A stretch of 64,000 nt of DNA from Croceimicrobium sp965228705 (GCF_965228705.1 NZ_OZ245832.1:1984001-2048000); one strand, 5' to 3'. Positions 16,030 through 25,771 are shown, counted from the first letter of the stretch. Notes: generated from the letters alone by a model not told the origin. Numbers and translations are program-made.

Positions 16030-16760
16030 AGCTCAGTGGCAATACTATCCTTATTACCGGAGGATCTTCAGGCATTGGATTAGCGCTGGCTAAGCGTTTC
16101 CTAAATTTGGATAATCAGGTAATTATTTGTGGTCGTTCTAAGGATAAACTCGAACAACTCAAAGGCGAAATGCCTGAAATCAGCACTTTCTGCGGCGATC
16201 TTAGTGCGTCTAAAACTCTGGTTGAATTGCAAAATTTCATCGAGACTGAATACCCCCACTTGAACATTTTGATTAATAATGCCGGTATTCAATACAATTA
16301 CACTTTTAGTGACGAATCGGAAATCCTAACTAAAATTGATTATGAATTGGCTTGCAATTTAAATGCTCCAATCAAGCTTAGCGCTCTGCTCCTGCCCTGT
16401 CTTCAGAGACAAAGCCAAAGCGCTATTATCAATGTAAGCAGTGCCCTTTTTATCAGCCCAAAAAGCTCAGCCCCTGTTTATTGTGCCAGCAAGGCTGCAC
16501 TGCATATTTTCACGCAAAGCCTACGCTATCAACTAGAAGATAGCCCTATCCAAGTTTTTGAAATTATCCCCGCATTAATAGATACCCCGATGACCAAAGG
16601 CAGAGGAAAGTCGAAAATGAGTCCAGACCAATTAGTGGATGAGTTCCTTGACAATTTCAAAGCAAACCGAAAAGAAAGCTATATCGGTAAAACCAAACTC
16701 CTGCGCCTGCTACATCGTTTTGCACCCTCTAAGGCCGAATCTTTAATGAAGCATTCTTAA
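16026..16760 (+). CDS. Short-chain dehydrogenase/reductase, DltE-like
   Basis: 244-aa classical SDR. Rossmann motif TGGSSGIG at residues 10-17, structural NNAG near 87, catalytic Ser in INVSSA, and the YxxxK pair in YCASK. These bind NAD(P)H and place the catalytic Tyr/Lys. The C-terminal sequence (EIIPALIDTPMTKGRG) resembles the DltE-like subfamily, whose substrates are not established. Start codon overlaps the darcynin stop (ATGA), so both are made together. Confidence 0.9.
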   Translation: MKLSGNTILITGGSSGIGLALAKRFLNLDNQVIICGRSKDKLEQLKGEMPEISTFCGDLSASKTLVELQNFIETEYPHLNILINNAGIQYNYTFSDESEILTKIDYELACNLNAPIKLSALLLPCLQRQSQSAIINVSSALFISPKSSAPVYCASKAALHIFTQSLRYQLEDSPIQVFEIIPALIDTPMTKGRGKSKMSPDQLVDEFLDNFKANRKESYIGKTKLLRLLHRFAPSKAESLMKHS

Positions 16761-17023
16761 AACCAAGCTTCCATTCTACTTTTTAAAATTAGTCCCAATA
16801 CTTTAATTGAATCTTTATTAATATTGCCAGGCTCTTTTCAACTTTCTTTTTCTACGAATCCGAACTCTTCTACATGAATTAGTTCGAGATTTAATGATCT
16901 ATAAATTGTGAAAGGCCATCCAATTAAAGGTCGCTGTATCGCTATATTTTTTCAAGCATTTCCACTTTATTGGATGAAGAGCCCACTTCTTCAGTTTATA
17001 GGACCACTTCCTGTGTTTAAGCT
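16761..17023. other. Non-coding stretch upstream of the T9SS protein gene
   Basis: AT-rich, with no convincing gene, terminator or repeat on either strand. The promoter candidate for the downstream gene begins at 17024. Confidence 0.5.
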
Positions 17024-17053
17024 TTTGAATCCCTAGCAAGCCCTCTAAGTTTA
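17024..17053 (+). promoter_or_regulatory. Candidate promoter of the T9SS PKD protein gene
   Basis: TTTG at 17024-17027, an 18-bp spacer, then TAAGTTTA at 17046-17053 (one mismatch to TAnnTTTG), 30 bp before the ATG. Fits the Bacteroidota promoter pattern; not otherwise supported. Confidence 0.35.
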
Positions 17054-17083
17054 GGATCATAATTCAAACACAAAACACGATTT

Positions 17084-18484
17084 ATGAAAAAATTACTCGT
17101 ACTAGCCATGTCCTTGATGCTTTTTTCTGCACAGGCACAACTTATGAACGGAGGCTTTGAGAATGGTCTGGCCCCCAGTTATTCCGCTTTCCTGGAAGGA
17201 ACGGGCGAACATCACCAAGACATCGTAAATGTGGGATGGAATGGCGTTACCAGTCATGGAGGCGGAGACTCTTTGATGATGGTAGATGGCATCAACGACA
17301 TCACAGAAACCCGAGATACGGTATGGGCCCAACAGGTAACCGTAACTGCGAACACTTTATACAGCATTACCCTTTGGCTTGATGCTCGGAATTTAAGTGT
17401 AACTAATACGGTCGACTTAACTCTCAGATCAGGTGCCAACTTTATTGGTGACATTGAGTTTACAGATGACACCACCAGTGGTTGGGTAGATTTCACCTTC
17501 ACTTTTAATTCGGGTGCTAATACCAGCATTTATTTAAACCTGCGTCAGAACAATTCACAAGCGGCATCCGACTTCAACCTGGATGACATTTCCCTTACTC
17601 CACTGGTTCAACCTTGTGATGTAAGCTCCAGCTTTACCTCTAAACTGGATGAAGGCACCTGTGAGTGGGAATTTACCGCTAGCTCAACTGCCAACAATGG
17701 CTCAACTGATATCGTAGCTTATTACTGGGAATTCGGAGATGGAGCAACCTCTACCGATCCAAACCCTGTACACTACTACTCAAGCCCCGGAAGCTACAAT
17801 GTTTGCCTTACCACCTATGCGGTAAATAGCAATGGCGACTGCTGTTCTGATAAAACTTGCAAAGAAATCGAAGCCAGATGCGAAGTGGGCCCCTGTGGAA
17901 TTGATGGAAACTTTAAGTACAACTACCTGGAAAACTGCGCCATTAGCTTCTACCGCAATATCAATACTTCTGGCCACGTAATTAGCTACAACTGGGACTT
18001 TGGTGATGGCAACACTGGTAGTGGAGCCTATGTTACTCATACCTATGCCAATGCCGGTACTTACAATGTATGCTTAAGCATTGTAGCTATCGACAATAAT
18101 GGTGATTGCTGTACTTTCACCTATTGCGAAGAAGTAACCGTTGAAGGTTGCGATAAAGGGAAACGTGCCATTAACTCTAGCTCCAGCGAAGCATCTGAAG
18201 CTTATTCTTCAGCCAAAGCTACTGATGGAGTTAAAATCTACCCTAATCCAGGAAGCAGTAATCTGAACATTGACTTCATCGATCAAAAATTGGATGATCA
18301 AAACTTAGAAATTCAAATTTTTGACCTTTCCGGTAAAAACTACTCTCAAGTTGCGGCCGGCGAAAAGATCTCCAAAAATGGAAACACTGCCATGATCAAT
18401 ATCTCTGAATTACCTAAGGGTCTTTATATCCTGCGTATCAAGAACAATGGTAAATTGATGACTAAAAAGTTCATCAAAGAATAA
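17084..18484 (+). CDS. PKD-domain surface protein with type IX secretion sorting tail
   Basis: 466 aa. Signal peptide MKKLLVLAMSLMLFSAQAQ, then a beta-sandwich of about 150 residues that resembles a carbohydrate-binding or galactose-binding-like module (NGGFENGLAPSY at its start, DFNLDDISLTPL at its end), two Cys-rich PKD domains (YYWEFGDGATSTDPNPVHYY; YNWDFGDGNTGSGAYVTHTY), a Ser/Ala linker, and a C-terminal type A sorting domain (KIYPNPGSSNLNIDF ... GLYILRIKNNGK ... KKFIKE). It should be exported by the type IX system and attached to the surface or released. The paired CC motifs suggest disulfides. Confidence 0.92.
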   Translation: MKKLLVLAMSLMLFSAQAQLMNGGFENGLAPSYSAFLEGTGEHHQDIVNVGWNGVTSHGGGDSLMMVDGINDITETRDTVWAQQVTVTANTLYSITLWLDARNLSVTNTVDLTLRSGANFIGDIEFTDDTTSGWVDFTFTFNSGANTSIYLNLRQNNSQAASDFNLDDISLTPLVQPCDVSSSFTSKLDEGTCEWEFTASSTANNGSTDIVAYYWEFGDGATSTDPNPVHYYSSPGSYNVCLTTYAVNSNGDCCSDKTCKEIEARCEVGPCGIDGNFKYNYLENCAISFYRNINTSGHVISYNWDFGDGNTGSGAYVTHTYANAGTYNVCLSIVAIDNNGDCCTFTYCEEVTVEGCDKGKRAINSSSSEASEAYSSAKATDGVKIYPNPGSSNLNIDFIDQKLDDQNLEIQIFDLSGKNYSQVAAGEKISKNGNTAMINISELPKGLYILRIKNNGKLMTKKFIKE

Positions 18485-18502
18485 GCAATCTAGCTGCTTC
18501 AA

Positions 18503-18535
18503 AAAAAAGGCTCCCAATTTTGGGAGCTTTTTTTA
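18503..18535. terminator. Bidirectional intrinsic terminator
   Basis: AGCTCCCAA-type hairpin: GGCTCCCA pairs with TGGGAGCT and has A-runs on one side and T-runs on the other, so it can end both the plus-strand T9SS gene (stop 18484) and the convergent response regulator gene (stop 18539). Confidence 0.85.
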
Positions 18536-18538
18536 TTC

Positions 18539-19294
18539 CTAGAAGGCCACCTTTCCTTTTAATTCGGATATAAACCAGAGTTTCCGCTTTGAGGATAAAG
18601 GTACTTGATGACCTTTCTCCAATAAGAGAGTGGCGCTCTTGCCTTTTTGCATAGAAATTAAATAGGAGGGATTAATGATGTGTTTCTTATGCACCCTAAA
18701 AAAGCCATGGGGCTTCAATAGTTTCTCGTACTCACCAATGGCTTTGCTCACCAGCAACTCCTTTTTATCTTTAAAATAAAAACGACTATAGCCTTGCTCT
18801 CCTTCCACTCTAATGATGCTGGAAATTTCTACAAACTCGTAGCCTAACATATTAGCCAGGGCCAGCTTATTGGGTTCGGGGTCAAAACTTTGCTTAAGCT
18901 GATCCAGCTTTTCATCCCCAAAGCCTTTCAGCGATTTTTCCTTGTACCGGGAAGTAGCTTCAATTAATTTATCAATATTAATAGGCTTGAGTAAATAATG
19001 CAGAGCGGAATGCTCGAAAGCCCGAATAGCATACTCATTATATGCGGTTGTAAAAATCACCTGGTAATTGCCATTGCGGGTAGACTCCAGGACTTTAAAA
19101 CCCTCACCATCGGGAAGATCTATATCTAAAAACAATAAATCAGGAGAACTGCTATGGATCAGTTCAATGCCCTCCTTAACGCTACTGGCATGACCAACCA
19201 CTTCAATGTTAGGGCAATATTCATCTAACAAAGTTTCAAGTAGTTCAATACTACTTTGTTCATCATCAATAATTAGAGTTCGAGTAGATTTCAT
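18539..19294 (-). CDS. LytTR-family response regulator
   Basis: 251 aa. REC domain residues 4-120 with the acidic pair D10/D11, phosphoacceptor D57 (LLFLDIDLPD), switch Thr (IFTTAYNEYA) and Lys (LLKPIN). The LytTR DNA-binding domain occupies about 150-250 (EISSIIRVEGEQGYSRFYF ... GFFRVHKKHIINPSYL). The kinase gene lies 72 bp upstream on the same strand; together they form a LytS/LytR-type pair. Such regulators bind imperfect direct repeats; the target genes cannot be told from here. Confidence 0.93.
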   Translation of the reverse strand: MKSTRTLIIDDEQSSIELLETLLDEYCPNIEVVGHASSVKEGIELIHSSSPDLLFLDIDLPDGEGFKVLESTRNGNYQVIFTTAYNEYAIRAFEHSALHYLLKPINIDKLIEATSRYKEKSLKGFGDEKLDQLKQSFDPEPNKLALANMLGYEFVEISSIIRVEGEQGYSRFYFKDKKELLVSKAIGEYEKLLKPHGFFRVHKKHIINPSYLISMQKGKSATLLLEKGHQVPLSSKRKLWFISELKGKVAF

Positions 19295-19366
19295 ATTAAT
19301 ATGGTAGAAGATTAGACAGCAATACGGTAGGTAGGATCAACAGAAATAAGGGCTAACAAAAAGGAG

Positions 19367-22246
19367 CTAACCACTTAAATCAACAGGAATTTCAAGAATC
19401 ACTTTGGTTCCAACCGGCTCAGTTCCTTCATATAAGTCTATTATGCTTATAGGTTGATCCACGGAGTCCGGGAAGGCTATTCTTAAGCGATCCACAATAT
19501 TTTGAAGTCCGATAGAATCGCCCTTACTGCGGTTCATGTTCTTACGTTGACTGGCTGCCGCTCGACCAATCCCATTATCTTCAACTTCGATTTTCAGATT
19601 GGAATTGTCAAGCCTTATTCGCAAGGCCAAAATGCCCATGGAATCCTTGGAAGAAAGGCCGTGCCACAAAGCATTTTCGAGGATCGGCTGAATCAACATG
19701 GGCGGTATCAGGATCCTTTCAACACAAAGCCCCCTTTCAATTTCAATATCATAGCGAAGCCTTCCTTTTAGTCTGAGCATCTCTAAGCTCAGGTAGTTTT
19801 CCAGCATGGCTATTTCTTCACTCAGCGGAATAAGTCGCTTACTTGAACCGTCCAGAATATTGCGCATTAACTGAGAAAAGTTTGACAAATAAATATTGGC
19901 CTCCTTCTTCTGATTCCGAGCAATAAATAATTGAATAGCATTAAGCGCATTAAAAATGAAATGGGGTTTCATTTGAGCCTTCAAAGCCATCTGTTCCGCA
20001 ATGAGCAGTTCACGCTTATTTGCTTCATTTCTTTTTACATAAGAAATAACCTTAACCGAAATCACAAGCACCAGAGCGGCAAAGAGCACCCAAACCCAAA
20101 ACCAAAACCAGAAGTAAGCAAACAAACTCTGCTTAATGGTAATGCTCTGGGATTTAATAAGCTCCGACCATTCCCCATCTGCATTCCGTACCGAAACCAG
20201 AAAAGAATAGGTTCCCGCTCTTAGATTGGTGTACTTCACCTTATTTTGAGTAGTACTTTGCCACTTATCATCCTGGCCATCCAACTTATATCTATAGCTG
20301 AGTTCATTAGCGTCTCTAAATGAAATCCCCTCAAACTCAAAGCTCAATTCATTTTCATCAGGAGCTAATTCCAGGTATGAACTATCCAAGCTAATTGTAT
20401 CATTGAGCCTTATTCCTGTGAGTTGAAGAACGGGAGGTCTCTTATTTGGCACCAAGCTTTTAAGCTTGATTTTTACGATCCCTTTATTAGTCCCAATAAC
20501 CAAAGCACTATCCATTTGAACCAGAGAGTTTATCTGATAACTGGGAAGGCCATCGGAGATATTAAATTGAGTGGTTCGGGTTTTTAATGGCTCTGCTGTT
20601 ACTAATTCAACTCGGTTTAGCCCACGGGTAGTACCAATCCAAATATTCTCTTCGCTATCTACCAAGCCACATGTACTCAGGTTAGAGCTCAAATTCAATT
20701 GCCCCATTAGGCGCAACCGACCTTTCCGGTATAAATAAGTCCCTTGGCCATCCGTTAAAACCCAATGGCTTTCCTGCGGACCTGCAAGAATATCTACGAC
20801 CGCCAAATCTTTGATCTTACTAATTTCCTGTCCTACTCTCAGATACAGTCCTTTGCTGGTACCGATGAGCAATTTTCCACCTCCGATTTCAGAGATCGCT
20901 GAAACTCTCTTATTGAAGCTTTGTTTGGATGAGGAATACTTGGGAATACCATTTTCCATCTCCACATATCCCGTGATGGTACCAACATATACTTTGGCCC
21001 CCTCCCCTCTGGAAAAGGATAAAACCCTTTGCAAAGCAGATTTCTCAGCCGAATACCCCCCCTCTTTTTTCAGGATTAAATTAACTCCGGCATAAAGGCT
21101 ATCCCCCATTGCAAACAAAGTGGGACTATAGCCACCATTTTTAAGAATAGTGTCAATTTGCATCCCGGTTTCCGTCTCCTTTATAACACTCACCGACCCT
21201 TTAAAATCACTGAATACTATATCCTTATCAAAGATTTCGACATGCGACACCGGAGTATTATTCAGCGGCAATTCCATCCATCTTAAGGGAGGTAAATAAA
21301 AGAGACCCGAGGTTAGACTATTTACCCAGATTCCACCTTCAAAATCTTCTTCCACAAAGCAGGGACTGTGTTCTTCCAGATATAAATTACCTGGGCTATT
21401 GATATTGCCTTCAAAATGAAAGAGTCCTTCCTCTGTAGTCACCCAAACACCTTCTCCGCGTCTTTCTTCAATGCCGACTATAGCGTGACTAAAATCATGT
21501 CTTGCTAGTATTTCCCCCTCTTTGAACTGAAACAGAATAGTATCAATAGCCATTATAAAACTGGCATCACTGGCCTCCAATATTTCTGTTCTGGCCGATC
21601 TTCTAATTTGAAAGGGTAAATGAATCGAATCAATGGCATGGGGCCGATGGAAAACCAACAGACTGGTTTTACTGATAGAGCTGCAATTACTTAAGCCACA
21701 ATAAGGACCTGAAAGCAAGTCTCCATTCGCAAACTTTTTCACATAAAAATGTCCTCTAGGTCCTGCATTTATATGAGACGTCGCATTGCCATTTTTATCA
21801 ATCTCTAATAAGACACCTTCCTTAAAGCCAACCGCCCATAATGATTCATTTTCATCAATAACCAACCTATCTATTGACCCGGAATTTGCAATGTATCGCA
21901 ATAAAGTATCATTATATCTATACTGCTTAATAGTCTGTCCATCCCAATAATTCAAGCCCCCTAAGGCTAGTGGAAACCAAATATTCCCTTTTCCATCCTC
22001 ATACAAGCCCAATACTGCATTATCAAGCAAACCATCTTCCACCGAAAAACATTGAAAATCCCTCCCATTGAAGCGACAAACGCCCCTATCTGTTGCGATC
22101 CATAAAAATCCATTAGAGGCTTGAAGGGTCTCATAGGTCTCTTGACCAGGAAGACCATTTTCCACATCAAGTTGCTTGAAAATCAAAGACTGAGCATGTA
22201 GAAATACAGGCAAAAAGCTAAGCACACATAGCAAGGTAAACCTCAT
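19367..22246 (-). CDS. Two-component sensor kinase with propeller and Y_Y_Y domains
   Basis: 959 aa. Signal peptide (MRFTLLCVLSFLPVFLHAQ), a periplasmic region of about 600 residues with Reg_prop blade repeats (GLPGQETYETLQASNGFLWI, YEDGKGNIWF, VDSEENIWIGTTRGLNR), a Y_Y_Y domain (about 615-690, SYRYKLDGQDDKW), one TM helix (about 695-720), and a LytS-type kinase domain: QMKPHFIFNALNAI with phospho-His near 762 and an HATPase (IEVEDNGIGR). It lacks the response-regulator and AraC parts of hybrid SusR-type proteins; output goes through the LytTR regulator downstream. ATG 22246 is preferred to the one at 22258. Confidence 0.92.
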   Translation of the reverse strand: MRFTLLCVLSFLPVFLHAQSLIFKQLDVENGLPGQETYETLQASNGFLWIATDRGVCRFNGRDFQCFSVEDGLLDNAVLGLYEDGKGNIWFPLALGGLNYWDGQTIKQYRYNDTLLRYIANSGSIDRLVIDENESLWAVGFKEGVLLEIDKNGNATSHINAGPRGHFYVKKFANGDLLSGPYCGLSNCSSISKTSLLVFHRPHAIDSIHLPFQIRRSARTEILEASDASFIMAIDTILFQFKEGEILARHDFSHAIVGIEERRGEGVWVTTEEGLFHFEGNINSPGNLYLEEHSPCFVEEDFEGGIWVNSLTSGLFYLPPLRWMELPLNNTPVSHVEIFDKDIVFSDFKGSVSVIKETETGMQIDTILKNGGYSPTLFAMGDSLYAGVNLILKKEGGYSAEKSALQRVLSFSRGEGAKVYVGTITGYVEMENGIPKYSSSKQSFNKRVSAISEIGGGKLLIGTSKGLYLRVGQEISKIKDLAVVDILAGPQESHWVLTDGQGTYLYRKGRLRLMGQLNLSSNLSTCGLVDSEENIWIGTTRGLNRVELVTAEPLKTRTTQFNISDGLPSYQINSLVQMDSALVIGTNKGIVKIKLKSLVPNKRPPVLQLTGIRLNDTISLDSSYLELAPDENELSFEFEGISFRDANELSYRYKLDGQDDKWQSTTQNKVKYTNLRAGTYSFLVSVRNADGEWSELIKSQSITIKQSLFAYFWFWFWVWVLFAALVLVISVKVISYVKRNEANKRELLIAEQMALKAQMKPHFIFNALNAIQLFIARNQKKEANIYLSNFSQLMRNILDGSSKRLIPLSEEIAMLENYLSLEMLRLKGRLRYDIEIERGLCVERILIPPMLIQPILENALWHGLSSKDSMGILALRIRLDNSNLKIEVEDNGIGRAAASQRKNMNRSKGDSIGLQNIVDRLRIAFPDSVDQPISIIDLYEGTEPVGTKVILEIPVDLSG

Positions 22247-22258
22247 TATCCCACCCAA

Positions 22259-22732
22259 TTCCTACTCAATTTATAGTACTAATCTAAGCAGCTATTCCCT
22301 AATTAAAAAACAGTAAGTAATTAAAGTAATGGAATTTTTAATATTCCTTACTTTTTCCGGTCAATCGGAATTATAGGCCCATTAACATTAACATACTTCC
22401 TCACTAATTAGTCTTAAAAAAACACTAAAAGCCCATCATTCAATTCATAAGATTCGCACTAATAACCTCAATACTAAAAAAGACTTTATGGATGCCGCTA
22501 CCTATCTCTAAGTTAGATCAAGCACCATCCTAAGCCTAAAGAGGCTCCAACCCTTCCGGTATCCAAGCCGATTACTTTGCCCTATCTTTAATGGCTGATT
22601 AGGTCACTGAAGTTGTAGCTAACCGAAAACCTTGATTTTAAAGAAGTATCGAAGTATTGGAGTAATCTTTTAATCAGGCAGCAACCAATACAAAATACAG
22701 CAGTCTAAAAGACTGAACCCAAAGCATAATTA
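22259..22732. other. Divergent intergenic region, 474 bp
   Basis: AT-rich DNA between the sensor kinase gene (minus) and the next plus-strand gene. I find no gene, RNA or clear promoter; only short AT-rich stretches. It must contain the promoters of both flanking genes. Confidence 0.5.
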
Positions 22733-23461
22733 ATGAGATTGTTCCTCTTACTCCCAGCTCTCTTTTACGGCGCCATAAATGGTTGGGCTCAAACTACGGA
22801 CAGTTTAACTCCTCGCATTCCCAAACACCACCTTCATTTTACGGAAAGCCAGACTGACTTATCATCTAAACTCAAGTCGGCCAAACAACATATTTCAGCC
22901 CAATATCAATCAGACTCCTTCCACCTCTTTCAAATTGAATTCAACGAAATTTACCTGGCTTATGGATCAAAGGGACAATATCAAATATCCCGCTTAAACA
23001 TTCCCAGGCCTTTGGACTCGGAGGATAAGACTATCAACTATGTTTTAAAGGTAGACAGCCTAGGACAAGATCAAGCCTATTTTACCATCAATTGGGAAGA
23101 GCGCACTTTCTCCCAATATTCTCGGAGCTCTGGTAGCGCAGAATTTTCTTGCACAGAAATAATCACGGAAAACGAAAGTGCATACAGCGGACTGGTCATC
23201 ATTTCCCTCGAATCGAAGAGCATCGTTTTTGAAGGCATTAGTCGTGCTCATCTTGTGCTTAGTGAAAAACGAAATCCCGGTAACTTGCAAAAGACCCTGA
23301 GCAATGACCGCACTATTAAGCTCCGTTTTTGGCCGGGAGAACCTTATCTCGACATCCTGAATCATGGCAATGCGAACCAGGCCTATTGGGAGCATTATCA
23401 GCATTTGGAATATGGGATGTATCAATTGGTTGATGATCAATACACCTTGATTAAAAACTAA
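22733..23461 (+). CDS. Secreted hypothetical protein, 242 aa
   Basis: Signal peptide MRLFLLLPALFYGAINGWAQ, then a beta-rich mature protein (FHLFQIEFNEIYLAYGSKGQY, YVLKVDSLGQDQAYFTINWEE, YSGLVIISLESKSIVFEG). It should be periplasmic or outer-membrane associated. Family not recognised. Ends 100 bp before the next gene, on the same strand. Confidence 0.72.
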   Translation: MRLFLLLPALFYGAINGWAQTTDSLTPRIPKHHLHFTESQTDLSSKLKSAKQHISAQYQSDSFHLFQIEFNEIYLAYGSKGQYQISRLNIPRPLDSEDKTINYVLKVDSLGQDQAYFTINWEERTFSQYSRSSGSAEFSCTEIITENESAYSGLVIISLESKSIVFEGISRAHLVLSEKRNPGNLQKTLSNDRTIKLRFWPGEPYLDILNHGNANQAYWEHYQHLEYGMYQLVDDQYTLIKN

Positions 23462-23561
23462 ATGCACAGCGCCTTTGAGTCCCGATGAAAGATCGGTTCA
23501 TATATGCCGAAATTAATACCGGCAACAACTTTCCTGAATTGAAAACGAAAAAATTAAGCCA

Positions 23562-24497
23562 TTGAAAATCAAACACCATATTCAGATTACAGGTCTATTT
23601 CTCTTCATTTTCGGAAACCCATCCAATGGCTTAATGGCGCAAAAGGAAATCTTCAATCCTTGGCCCCTTGACAAATCCGAAAAGAAGTACTCAGAAATTA
23701 AAGTTTGGCGCTTTCAAATCTACCATTACCCGGACAGTGTGGTCGCGCCCAGCAACCAATGTCATGAACACCAAGACACGCTTTTATACCTCCATAAGAA
23801 ATACAATTCTGAAGGTCTATTAGAACTCACATCTGGTTACGATGGCTATCATTGTCTCTATCAAATCACAAAGTATCAATACGATAAGCTGAATCGCCTG
23901 ATTGAGAAAAGCGAACTTAAAAAAGATAGTAGCCTAAGGACCCAATGGAGATTTAAATACAAAGACCAGGAAAATCAAATTAGTATCAGGGAAATTAAGG
24001 CTCAAAGCCAGAAATCTTTTGAAGCCCTCTTTCTTTACGATTCAGTAGGAAAAGTGGTCAGCAAAAGCATTATCTACAATCAATCAGACACGCTCATCCA
24101 TAAAAAAAGGATCTACGAAGATCCGGCAAAGACACTCTTACAATGGGAGATTTACGATGAATTTCAAAAGCCTGACTTTTACGTTGTAGAAAAATGGAAT
24201 CCACAGAATCAATTAGTTTACACCAAATTCCTTGAACTGGATAGCAGTTTTAGCCATGGCACTTTTTACTCCTATGATGAAAAAGGACGCTTAATTTTGG
24301 AGGAAGAGCGGAGCAGCAAAGCCGTTGTTGATGAACAAGTAGAATACCATTATCAAGATGAAGAACTCATAGAAGTTCTTTATTATGAAAACCATTCTAA
24401 AACCAAGGTCGAAATCTACAAAGGTGGATTGCTGCGAGAAAAAAGGACTTATTTAGGGCCATCTCTTTTCGCAATCTACAAGTATGAATACTTTTAG
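23562..24497 (+). CDS. Secreted YD/RHS-like repeat protein, 311 aa
   Basis: Starts with TTG at 23562; this start is needed for the signal segment MKIKHHIQITGLFLFIFGNP. The body has repeats of the Rhs/YD style: YNSEGLLELTSGYDGYH, YQYDKLNRLIEKSEL, YDEKGRLILEEERSS, YHYQDEELIEVLYY. These form the beta-hairpin units of Rhs-like shells, but 311 residues is far too short for an Rhs toxin, and there is no core or tip domain. Likely a small extracytoplasmic repeat protein of unknown role. Confidence 0.72.
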   Translation: MKIKHHIQITGLFLFIFGNPSNGLMAQKEIFNPWPLDKSEKKYSEIKVWRFQIYHYPDSVVAPSNQCHEHQDTLLYLHKKYNSEGLLELTSGYDGYHCLYQITKYQYDKLNRLIEKSELKKDSSLRTQWRFKYKDQENQISIREIKAQSQKSFEALFLYDSVGKVVSKSIIYNQSDTLIHKKRIYEDPAKTLLQWEIYDEFQKPDFYVVEKWNPQNQLVYTKFLELDSSFSHGTFYSYDEKGRLILEEERSSKAVVDEQVEYHYQDEELIEVLYYENHSKTKVEIYKGGLLREKRTYLGPSLFAIYKYEYF

Positions 24498-24521
24498 CAA
24501 GTCAGCTGATTAATTCCCAAA

Positions 24522-25295
24522 ATGAAAGCCTTTACCTTTTTCTGCCTCCTTTTCACCTGTTGTGCTTGCCAGCAAAATTTGATGGAGCAAAAGCTAAGTC
24601 CATTAGAATCTGACAGTGTCTTAAAAAATGCCCCCTTAAGTGATTTAGTCGAAGTCCTCCAAATCGACCTCAACCTAGACGGCATGGATGACAGTATCTA
24701 CCTTCAATCTCCACCAGTTATTGGCGACCCCGGGCAATTTGAAAAGATCAGAATTCAGCTTAGCAATGGTGCAGATTTTGAATTTAGCAATACCGAGTAC
24801 TGGGACTGGATTGACAGTACTGCCACCAAAGGATTGAAAAACCAGTTGCCCTCCCAGCGAATCTTTTGCTTGAAGCAAAATCAAGCTTATCACCTCCTCC
24901 TATTTGGCTACCCCTACGGATGCTGCTATCCACGTTTAAGTCTAATCAGCCATAAAGGAGATTCACTCTATTTAGCCTATGATCAGGACTTTAATATTGA
25001 GGCCATTTCCGACTTGAATAAGGATGGGATTCTGGATATCATTGGTCGGGAAAACTTTTATGAGTTTTATGGAGAGCTTGATAGTCTACACGCCGATATC
25101 GGCAGCTATGCCCCATTTAAAGTAATCAGTTTAAAGGAAGAAGGACCACAACTTAATAAAGCCCTCAGCAAGAGCTATAATCAAGAACACTATGTGTACT
25201 TAGGCCTGGAGCCCGATCCTAATATACCCATTGCCTACCCTAAAAAGGGCTTTGATTTTAAGCCCTTTATTTTTATTGAGTACCTAGATAATTAG
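24522..25295 (+). CDS. Lipoprotein with EF-hand-like/VCBS-type repeats, 257 aa
   Basis: Signal MKAFTFFCLLFTCCACQQN with a likely lipidated Cys at 16. Two acidic loops, IDLNLDGMDDSIYL (about residue 47) and DLNKDGILDIIG (about 166), have the DxNxDGxxD spacing of Ca-binding integrin/FG-GAP or VCBS units. A Cys-rich loop (PYGCCYPRLSLI) follows the first. The expected place is the outer membrane or periplasm. Whether the two loops bind calcium needs testing; the family is not recognised beyond that. Confidence 0.72.
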   Translation: MKAFTFFCLLFTCCACQQNLMEQKLSPLESDSVLKNAPLSDLVEVLQIDLNLDGMDDSIYLQSPPVIGDPGQFEKIRIQLSNGADFEFSNTEYWDWIDSTATKGLKNQLPSQRIFCLKQNQAYHLLLFGYPYGCCYPRLSLISHKGDSLYLAYDQDFNIEAISDLNKDGILDIIGRENFYEFYGELDSLHADIGSYAPFKVISLKEEGPQLNKALSKSYNQEHYVYLGLEPDPNIPIAYPKKGFDFKPFIFIEYLDN

Positions 25296-25297
25296 TT

Positions 25298-25738
25298 ATG
25301 AATTCAGTGCCAAATAGAACTAATTACAAATCTGAGCCAAAAACAGGGACCTTGCTACTTATTCAATTTGGACTTGGCTTTATTGCAATCGCCTATTTGG
25401 GATACACTTTCACAAAAGGATCTGAGCACATAGACTATAACAGCACCCTATTCGGTATGGTGCTGTATCTGCCTTATATTCTTGGACTCTGCCTCTACAA
25501 TGGAATAGCACTTAAAGCACTTAAAAGACTCCATGAAAAATGGTATTACTGGGCCCTACCAATACTACCAGCCCTTATTTGGATATTGATATACAAATTC
25601 AAACCAGTACTGCGATACTGGGAACTTAATCCAAGCGAAAGTATCGCCTTCATCGCCATTTGGTTTGGCTGTAATTACCTGATCCCCATTTGGCACAAGG
25701 CTCAAAAAAAAGCTTCTCGGATCCCTGGATCAAATTAG
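25298..25738 (+). CDS. Multi-pass membrane protein, 146 aa
   Basis: Four predicted TM helices (about residues 15-35, 52-72, 85-105, 110-128), with a basic C-terminus (KAQKKASRIPGSN). It starts 2 bp after the stop of the lipoprotein gene, so it is co-transcribed. The last 26 bp of the gene overlap a terminator hairpin that serves the convergent gene. Family not recognised. Confidence 0.75.
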   Translation: MNSVPNRTNYKSEPKTGTLLLIQFGLGFIAIAYLGYTFTKGSEHIDYNSTLFGMVLYLPYILGLCLYNGIALKALKRLHEKWYYWALPILPALIWILIYKFKPVLRYWELNPSESIAFIAIWFGCNYLIPIWHKAQKKASRIPGSN

Positions 25739-25756
25739 CCCCCTGAATCCGAGAAG
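25704..25756 (-). terminator. Intrinsic terminator of the convergent lipoprotein gene
   Basis: A perfect 10-bp stem (CTTCTCGGAT, 25713-25722, with ATCCGAGAAG, 25747-25756) and a 24-nt loop; read on the minus strand it is followed by eight T (25704-25711). It lies inside the last codons of the plus-strand gene, so the two transcripts end overlapping. Confidence 0.75.
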
Positions 25757-25771
25757 ACTTATTTAGTTTAG

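Noticed and set aside
23562..24497. Rhs-type toxin system
   Set aside because: YD-like repeats are present, but the protein is only 311 residues with no core or variable toxic tip, and no immunity gene follows.
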